NCBI GenBank assembly: GCA_907163375.1
Contig: CAJQUW010011238.1
Location: 31,560-95,559 of the forward strand
Direction of reading: 5' to 3'
Source of the DNA: Prostheceraeus crozeri
Taxonomy: Eukaryota > Platyhelminthes > Polycladida > Euryleptidae
DNA: 64,000 nt
Shown: positions 57,515 to 64,000 of the stretch, one piece after another
Layout: each line of letters opens with the position of its first letter
Numbering within the stretch: the first letter of the stretch is position 1
Notes under the pieces: generated by a model
Databases searched by the model: none
What the model was told of the DNA's origin: nothing
What the model saw: only the letters and a program-made list of their open reading frames with translations
Made by a program: the position numbers and the translations under genes

Positions 57515-58873
57515 TAGTAGTGTTGTTTTCTTTCCAGATTTTTAATTTTCGTTTTCGTTTTTCGAGTTCCATTAGCTTTTATTAGTTTTCGTTTCGTTTC
57601 GTCACGACATTTTGCTTTCGTTTTTTAGTATCTTATTATTTTCAGATATTTTGAAAAGGACTTGAGGTATTAAAGAAAAATTGATTTCATTTGTTAAATT
57701 AATAGTTTACAAATATTGCATAAATAATGCTTCTCAGCAGCTACTTGCATAGTATTTTCTAATGTTTGCAACCTGAGTAGAAGATGATTGTGTTGTGCAT
57801 GCATAAATTGTAAAGTATGATTATTGTACCGGCATACGAATTCATCAGATTCACAAAAGCATTCTCACCCGATCAGTCGAAAATAATATAAAATGAATTG
57901 GAGTATATTACTGCAGCCAAATTTACTGAAACCGTCAAAGCCTTTTGCAGAAAAGTGACTAATAGTTGTCACAGCAAGGTTTTATTGCACTGAGGTGCAG
58001 CAAAACCCTTTCGAGGCACAGTCTTGCAAGCATGTTTCTGATGTCCCGAATGATACCGGCCCCGAATGAAGAAACTTTCCCCTTTCATTTGAATGAGCAT
58101 TATTTACATGTCGTGACTTCATTCTCGGATATAAAGTGGTCCTAAAACGAACTCCTCGGACTACCAGCCCCAACACTCATACCCGCTTCACTCGAAGTAA
58201 GGCCTCAGCCACACTGCGAGCTTTTCCAAACGTTTCCGAGCAAAGCGTTTTGCAGCAAATATAAAGTCATCATTACAGCAGTTGTAGACTGCCACACTGG
58301 GAGCAAAGCAAACGCGAGCGATTAATAGCTTACGGACATACGTTTGCTCGAGACGCTCGGGACGCTCGTGTTTGCTTTGCTTTCAGTGTGGCTGAGGCCA
58401 AAGACAGACGAATTCACGAAAGAGCTGGTAATCAGCCATTCACACGCCAGTAATGATAACCTAGGCGTCATCTTCACTTTAACATCAACGCTATTCTCAC
58501 ATGTTTTCTAAGGTGAATGAGGCTAAGATTTCTATGTATATACTAGGATTGCTAGGACATCCTGTTTATGTCAGAATCCTATGTATAGTGTCAAATTCGG
58601 AAAGTTCACAATTAAACGTTGTCAGAAAAATTTTCCTTCAAAGCATGTTGGTCTACTTCAGTATGCCGCTGTAGGTTGGCGCATTCTTCGAGCTGAGCTT
58701 AGATGATGTCAATTCATTTCGCCTAATAAATACTATCTCCCTTACCGACATGAAAGAAAAATGAAAATGTTAGAAAGCTTTTGTTTTTTTTATCTTTTTC
58801 GTTTTCGTTAACGAAAACAAAAAAATGCCAAGGACGAAAATGTCTTCGTTCATGTCAATGAAAACAACACTGA
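57515..58873. mobile_element. Non-autonomous hAT-like element with a MITE nested inside
   Basis: TTTCAAG lies outside both ends (57508-57514 and 58874-58880). The ends contain AGTGTTGTTTTC and, inverted, CAGTGTTGTTTTCATTGACA; inside both ends are TTTTCGTTTTCG-type repeats. GTGTTGTTTTC ends are known in hAT families. There is no transposase. The GGCCTCAG MITE sits inside at 58201-58399. Confidence 0.7.
58201..58399. mobile_element. MITE with GGCCTCAG ends, copy 2
   Basis: 199 bp; the ends GGCCTCAGCCACACTG are perfect inverted repeats. The interior is close to the reverse complement of the copy at 29214-29400, including GCAAAGCAAACGCGAG-like and ACGTTTGCTCGAGACGCTCG-like words. No clear target duplication. 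Confidence 0.85.
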
Positions 58874-58880
58874 TTTCAAG

Positions 58881-59470
58881 AAATTCAGTCGCTATCAGCA
58901 AATATAAACATGCAATGTAGCTAATTTTCACGTATAGCATGTTTCTGGCATTACAGTTGCTGTATTTCACACAAAGCAGCCTTTTTTAATTTTTTGTTTG
59001 TCAACACATTAAATAGTGTCTTCAATTTAAAAGAAACTATCCAAGAAAGCTGAAATTAAAAAAGCAAAAGAAACGAACAAAAACAATAAAGAATAAACAA
59101 CTTCAAAAGCATTTTTTCTATCCCTATTCATCACTTGAACAAGAGCGCGGTATCATTGACTCTTACCCGAAAATGTTTCATTCTCATTGGTGGATGATGT
59201 TATTATCATGCCTAAGCATGGACTTCAGAGAAGATTTAGATACATCTTATATTACCTGGTTGAATTGTATTTACATAATTGCAGGCATCGCGTCTTAAAT
59301 TCTGCATTTGCTTGTCCCATTAATGTAAATGTATGTGACTTTTATTTTGGCTTGCATAAGCAGATGACTAGATATGTAAATGAGCAACGTATAAGCTTCA
59401 GAATCGATGCTTTCATTGATGAATGCGTACTGAAAACCATACAGCGCTCGTGCACAGGATATCCATCAGC
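58881..59470. other. Upstream of the host exon; nothing definite
   Basis: Contains an A-rich stretch near 59040-59100 and a 95-codon frame (59187-59474) without motif. It could hold the promoter or 5' UTR of the gene at 59471; no TATA-like box stands out. Confidence 0.35.
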
Positions 59471-59910
59471 ATGAAGAAACGTCTCCTGTGCCTATCTATT
59501 CTGTTTTTCGTTGTCTTGCCTGAGGCAGAAATGCTGGATTCTAAGACAGTTTACAAATTGCTCAAAAATTATGATAAAAAAGCAGCCAGGGATGCCTTTC
59601 TTAAATCGGACAAGAAAGTCTATATAGTACAACAAATACCATATCTATTCAAGTTTGATGAGGAATCAGGTACAGCGTCATTCCGTCTAGCCTTCTATCG
59701 TCTGTGGAAAGACACTACCTTGCCACTCAATGTACCATTTCCAAAAAGGCGCTTTATCACAAAAGCTCCTGATAACTTTCTATGGATGCCACCAAGCTTG
59801 CTTTCAAGTGAAGCGGTACGTTGTAGATTTTACATTCGACCAGATCAGTGGGTTCTAGGAGGTTGCAATACTGATTTTGAAAAGGAATGTCGACAGGCAT
59901 CTGGTTATCG
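59471..59910 (+). CDS. First coding exon of a secreted or membrane protein, Cys-loop receptor-like
   Basis: The ATG at 59471 starts a signal peptide (MKKRLLCLSILFFVVLPEAE), followed by about 125 residues ending at a strong donor (CG then GTAAGT at 59911, phase 2). The mature part resembles the start of a Cys-loop ligand-gated channel domain: VYKLLKNYDKKA (cf. LL.NYD..VRP), VYIVQQIPYLFKFDEESGTA (first strands), FYRLWKDTTL (cf. W.D.RL, loop D), then DNFLWMPPSLL (cf. W.PD, loop A). The Cys-loop itself and membrane helices would be on later exons, which I did not find before transposon-derived DNA begins at about 60.87 kb. No breaks seen. Best host-gene candidate here; the family call is moderate. 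Confidence 0.55.
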
Positions 59911-60870
59911 GTAAGTACGAGTACAAAGAATAACAAATTCTGGCCAATGTGTCTTCTAGTAGGGCCTAAAAACGTATACCTTTTTCTTGATAGCCACTAG
60001 CAGACCTGCAGTATCAAATGCCATCAAAGTTTCAGGCATCCACATTTTCACATTGCCTTAGTGGGTTAGTTCGGCCTGCTCATAGGCCGCAAGATGGCAG
60101 CCCCATCAAACAGCTAGTCAGCGTAGGGTTAACACCGCTGCCTGATTAATCCCCTCTGTTAGGAAAGCGAAACAAAATCACAACCTGAATGACTCAGTTG
60201 GAGACAAAGCATGCATCATATCATGTGCAAAATAAGTTGATGTCATTAATCAAGTTAGTTAATATTTCTTTTATTTGCACATCACACCCAGCAGCAGGTT
60301 ATAAATCCTATTATTTAATCGGAGGCACGGTTATTTAGCAATGTTCAAGGTTTTAATAGAGTATATCATACTTTGTACATACCTGAAGGACAGTTTGAAA
60401 ATGATAGATATGTGATAGCAGCAGAACAACTTCTGTTACCGACCTCCGATTTAGGCTTTTAGCAAGTGACAGAAATTTGTCCGCTCTCATGCCAATGAAA
60501 GTGATCAGTTTTCATCATCAACTGTTAGTTAAACAATGTATTTGTTCCTATCCACTATTTTCTAGTCGTTCCGTAGTAAATGTCATAGAAATCTGATCGC
60601 GTTCCTTGCCAAATATCTACAGGTTTTCCTACACGACAACGTCAACTACCGAATCAAGAGCGGCACCTTAATTTCTAAAACGTTAAAAGATAAAATATTA
60701 CGTCATTTCACAATTGAGAGCGACAACAATAAATAAACTGCAGCAAAATAGCTCAATTGTGTCTCTATCAGATTAGTGAGCGGTATTTCACGTGAAGAAT
60801 AAATGATATCTATTCGCTTTGATCCAAAGCCCTATATAGATGTCTTCACATCTGCTAAATTAACTTATCA
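59911..60870. other. Probable intron of the 59471 gene
   Basis: Begins with the GTAAGT donor. A somewhat GC-richer patch lies at 60070-60150. No second exon with a clear domain match was recognised. Confidence 0.4.
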
Positions 60871-60872
60871 AT

Positions 60873-61810
60873 ATGGAGCGCCAGCGAATACCTTCTGATG
60901 TTAAACGCAGAATCATTATGGCTCACGAAGCCGGAAGATGATTATATTGAAGCCGCTCGAGTTCTCGGGTGTAAAACGGGGTACTGCGTATTCAATAGTA
61001 CATCGTTATATACTTGAAGGAGTCATTGAGCATCCCAGAGGAGGAAGACGACACCAAAAGATGGACGAAGATATGGCAAATACTGTGGTAGAGATTGTTG
61101 AATCCCAACCGGAATTCACGTTAGCCCAAATCAAAGCTGATCTATAAGCGCGGATGCCGGACAAGCCATCTGTCTCAATTCAAACTATCAGCACATGTCT
61201 GAGAAATCGTCTTATCATCTTAAAGAAAATGGAGACTGTTCAAGTCAACCGCAATAGCCATGACGTCAAAGTGGAAAGGGCCGAGTATGCGAACTGGTAT
61301 CTGCACACGATCAACGCAAACCATCCGCCAACATTTATTTTTGTGGACGAATCCGGCTTTAATTTATGGATCAGTCGCACACGAGGTCGTGCCAGACGGG
61401 GAGAGCGAGCTGTCAGGATTGTTCATGGACAGCGCGGGCGGAATTTTACTCTCATCTTGGCGGTCTCTAATGAAGGTGTCGTCCATCATGAATTCTACGA
61501 AGGCGGAACCTCCTGGTGAGAGATGTAACTCCTGGCTGGAAGAAGCGTCCGTTGCGGCTGGGGCTGGACCTCGTGTATTCGTCATGGATAATGCTCCGTG
61601 CCACATAGAGCCCGTGAAGTCAGTTTGCGAGAGGGACACTCTATTATGTACTTACCGCCCTACTCTCCATTTCTCAATCGCAGAGAACATGTTTTCCATG
61701 TGGAAAGCGGCTTTCAAGAGAGAAGTAGCTGAGATTCGTGAGCAGTTACACAACTACACTGGACAACAGCGGAATTTGACCTTACTGCAACTGCCTCCCA
61801 AAACATGAGT
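60873..61810 (+). pseudogene. IS630/Tc1-type transposase (broken)
   Basis: Starts MERQRIPSDVKRRIIMAHEA at ATG 60873, a helix-turn-helix start; it continues after a frame change with ARVLGVKRGTAYSIVHRYIL and GGRRHQKMDEDMA. The catalytic blocks are TFIFVDESGFNLWISRTRGR (first Asp), VFVMDNAPCH (second Asp) and FSIAENMFSMWKAAFKR (Glu, normally NPIENMFS). This matches the IS630-like branch of the Tc1/mariner superfamily. There are at least four frame changes or stops, including near 60940, 61146 and 61500-61520. No clear terminal repeats; AT-rich direct repeats follow at the 3' side. Confidence 0.78.
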
Positions 61811-61954
61811 GCCATCACTGCAAATAAGAGGGAAGGTCTTCCAGACGTATGGGCAGATTGATGTCTAGACTAATTAATGGCGAGGATGTCCTACAAAACC
61901 ATCAATGAATATTACGGTACTTGTTTTGTTTCATAATGGAATAAAAAATTTCAA

Positions 61955-62120
61955 GAGTATCAAAACTTTTTCGTATTGACTTAACTTTTCGTAAAAAAAG
62001 TTTTTAATGACTTACTGTATTACCTTAATGAATTAAAATAAATTATCAAACTTTTCCTTTTGACATATTTTACCTTTTCGAATTAAAAAAATTATCAAAA
62101 CTTTTTGTATTGACTTACCT
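61955..62120. repeat. AT-rich direct repeats, three diverged units
   Basis: TATCAAAACTTTTTCGTATT-like units recur at about 61957, 62043 and 62092, each followed by GACTTA- or GACATA-like words. They may be subterminal repeats of the IS630-like element. Confidence 0.6.
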
Positions 62121-62124
62121 GTTA

Positions 62125-62450
62125 AATAAAATATAATTGAATATGAAATAAAGCCGTTTATGATTTCAGGTTGCCGCTCATTAAACTTATAAATCCATTA
62201 ATAAACTCACTTATTATCACTACCGATTAAAAACAATATCATTCAATTGAAAACGCTGCTGATTAACAGAAATACCGTTGTTGTATCTTAAAACATATTC
62301 TTTAATCTGATAGTCGCATTGTCGAACTGGAAAACCTGTATTGCTTCAGATGCAATCGTTTTACACTTGTCTAGATTTCAGAAAATAAAGGACCAGCCAT
62401 TAATTCATAGGATGAGAGAAGTCCTTGCTTTGATGGTTTTTTTCTTTATT
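62125..62450. other. No recognisable gene
   Basis: AT-rich DNA between the direct repeats and the hammerhead-like motif; a 62-codon frame at 62319-62507 overlaps the ribozyme and is unlikely to be coding. Confidence 0.45.
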
Positions 62451-62451
62451 G

Positions 62452-62513
62452 TATCAACATGTGCGAGGCCTTTCAGTCGCTACAGGCGACCATCGTCAGG
62501 CAAGTGATCGATA
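62452..62513 (-). ncRNA. Hammerhead-like ribozyme of a Penelope-like tail
   Basis: On the minus strand: an outer stem TATC with GATA, an internal loop, inner stem GC with GC, core CTGACGA, one extra U, stem II GGTCGC-CTGTA-GCGACT, then GAA, palindromic stem III AGGCCT, and C. The core matches CTGANGA and GAA-A. The extra U after the first core strand and the short inner stem I are the departures. The following minus-strand sequence (CAATAAAGAAAAAAACC) resembles a Penelope-like 3' region. No RT nearby, so this is a solitary end. Confidence 0.5.
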
Positions 62514-62519
62514 TTTGTC

Positions 62520-62858
62520 TAGATATCGATTGAGTAAGTCTATCATGCCATTCTACGTAACATTTCCTATTGACAACGCGTGCACTTAGTGAGTTAGTTC
62601 ACACTCAGCTATCTATGATTTTAGACGTCATTATTCTTTCTGCATTAGCTGCATAAGTCAATCACTGGATATCCATGGTCAATCATACAGCGCATTTCTT
62701 AAATGTAAGTTGAACAGTCTACAGTCCGCTATCTATGACTTCTGATGTGCATTGCCTTATCAATATACTCTCCTTTTAATCTGACCAATGGTCAAAGAAT
62801 TCATGAATTCATAGAAATATAATCGGGTAGCAAGCATCTTTCAGAAACGGTATTAAAG
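62520..62858. other. No recognisable gene
   Basis: AT-rich sequence upstream (minus sense) of the ribozyme motif; nothing recognised. Confidence 0.45.
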
Positions 62859-62860
62859 TA

Positions 62861-64000
62861 CAGATTGTTTCATAAAAAATGGATCACCCTTAAACATCGC
62901 CTTAACTTCCAATTTGTCTAACTCCGCCAAACTTGAACGAATTTCTCTGAAATTTGGAAGATATGTCAGTTGTGCTTACTAATATCATTGTTGGAAATTT
63001 CAAGCATGAATATTGAGTTGTTTTCCTGTTATAGATAAAAAAATAGTAGATAATTTGATCTTCATTTAGCAATGTTACACAAAATCATACCTCACTCTTA
63101 TAAAATTACATTTGTTTCCTTTGTTATGTTATATGTTGTTCTACAAGCCAAAAGCGATCAAGCAAAACAAAAATAAAGAAAATCGGTCAATCAGAGCCAG
63201 TATAGCACCATTATTCATCAACAATAATGTAACTGCTACATGTGATTAACTGGACTTCATGTTCCATAGCTTCCTGACTTCGTTGCGGTGGTGTTGGCAG
63301 CACTCCTGATTGCTTTCAGCTAGAAATCTATCTCTTACCGGTTGAAAACAATACAAAGCACAACTGAACAATAACGAGATCGCATTCACAAAAGGCAAGT
63401 GTCAGCCTTGCTAGAACTAGGGTTGTTTTCTTTGCGAGCTACAAGCAAGCGACTAAATGTCCCTTACACAAATGTGCATCGATGGCATAATGATGATTTT
63501 CGACTCTGTCGTAAAGAGGGCTCTGGCCGTCCACGCAAAACATCCAAACGTAGAGACCGCCTAATTTTGAGATTTGTTAAAGTTGATCCAAGTCTCCCGT
63601 TAACTGAGATGGCTGCACTAGTCTCGTCTATTTCTAAGTCCACTATTCGTAGAAGACTTATTGAGTCGAATTTCAAGAGCTGTAAGAGGCCCTCTCAGAT
63701 CGGATTATCAGATCAGCATACAAAAAGACGTCTCAGATGGGCAATGAGTCATTGTCACTGGCGAAATCAATTGGATCGGGTTGTCTGGTCTGATGAGGCA
63801 TCAGTCCGTCTGAAGGATAGTGATGGTCTTATCTATGTGACCACCACGTGGATGTTTTACGAATGAACATTGGCCAAATGACAGATCAACCTGGTGATCC
63901 ATCGACTTGGTTATTTATGGATGATAATGCTACGTGTCACAGGAGTAGTAGAGTCAACTTATGCAAGTCTCAATTAGGGCTTAGAATATTATCTTGGCCA
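62861..64000 (+). mobile_element. Tc1-like transposon, second copy, cut by the window end
   Basis: Begins CAGATTGTTTCATAAAAA after TA (62859-62860) and is nearly identical to the inverse of the element at 10316-11942, including the long 5' non-coding leader. The 3' end lies beyond 64000. Confidence 0.9.
63375..64000 (+). pseudogene. Tc1-like transposase, second copy (partial, deleted)
   Basis: The frame opens after TAA 63372-63374 with RDRIHKRQVSALLELG and has the paired helix-turn-helix, TIRRRLIESNFKSCKRPSQI and VVWSDEASVRLKDSD. After 63823, about 150 bp present in the 10-kb copy are missing and the frame then closes (63864). The sequence resumes with the WLFMDDNATCH block in another frame. 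The frame around 63700 is better preserved than in the other copy, so the two copies carry different damage. Confidence 0.85.

Overview
This is AT-rich eukaryotic, animal-type genomic DNA. Coding is sparse, introns use GT/AG splice signals, and most recognisable sequence is transposable elements in several layers of nesting. The mix (piggyBac, PIF/Harbinger with a MADF partner gene, Sola-like, Tc1/mariner, hAT, Penelope-like elements, CR1-like and other APE-type LINEs) and one signal-peptide exon resembling a Cys-loop receptor ligand-binding domain point to an aquatic invertebrate metazoan. I cannot name the species. No rRNA, true tRNA, CRISPR or bacterial-type operon was seen, and I recognised no LTR retrovirus-like or capsid-bearing element.

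Layout: 0.1-0.4 kb holds an AT microsatellite and a 264-bp inverted pair with tRNA-like A/B boxes and two hammerhead ribozymes. 0.45-3.4 kb is a near-complete piggyBac with TTAA duplications. 3.5-6.9 kb holds a foldback, a broken mariner, a broken RT/GIY-YIG element and a broken LINE. 7.2-9.7 kb is a young foldback Penelope-like element. 9.8-11.9 kb has a small MITE and a Tc1-like element. 12.9-14.1 kb is a LINE relic. 14-29 kb is mostly unrecognised DNA with an old Penelope-like element interrupted by a hAT-type insertion (22.0-23.9 kb), a foldback (24.4 kb) and an old Tc1-like relic (25.3-26.4 kb). 29-34.9 kb has a MITE, a transposase C-terminal piece, a hAT relic and a repeat shared with 16.6 kb. 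35-40.6 kb is a CR1-like LINE split by a complete-looking Harbinger element. 43.1-43.6 kb is a non-autonomous piggyBac. 44.3-49.3 kb is a 4.9-kb Sola-like element. 50-54 kb carries three non-autonomous elements. 57.5-58.9 kb is a hAT-like element with a MITE nested inside. 59.5-59.9 kb is the best host-gene candidate. 60.9-62.1 kb is an IS630/Tc1-type relic. 62.45 kb has a second hammerhead type. From 62.86 kb a second copy of the 10.3-kb Tc1-like element runs off the window.

The strongest unusual signal is the group of hammerhead-like motifs. One pair is canonical, with correct core, stems I and II and a palindromic 6-nt stem III. It sits directly behind a tRNA-like promoter in a SINE-like unit with no reverse transcriptase, close in design to the schistosome S-alpha repeats. 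Related but more divergent cores, mostly with their own 6-nt palindrome at stem III, end the Penelope-like elements elsewhere in the window. This suggests a non-autonomous, ribozyme-tailed SINE-like family that may rely on Penelope-like machinery (inference).
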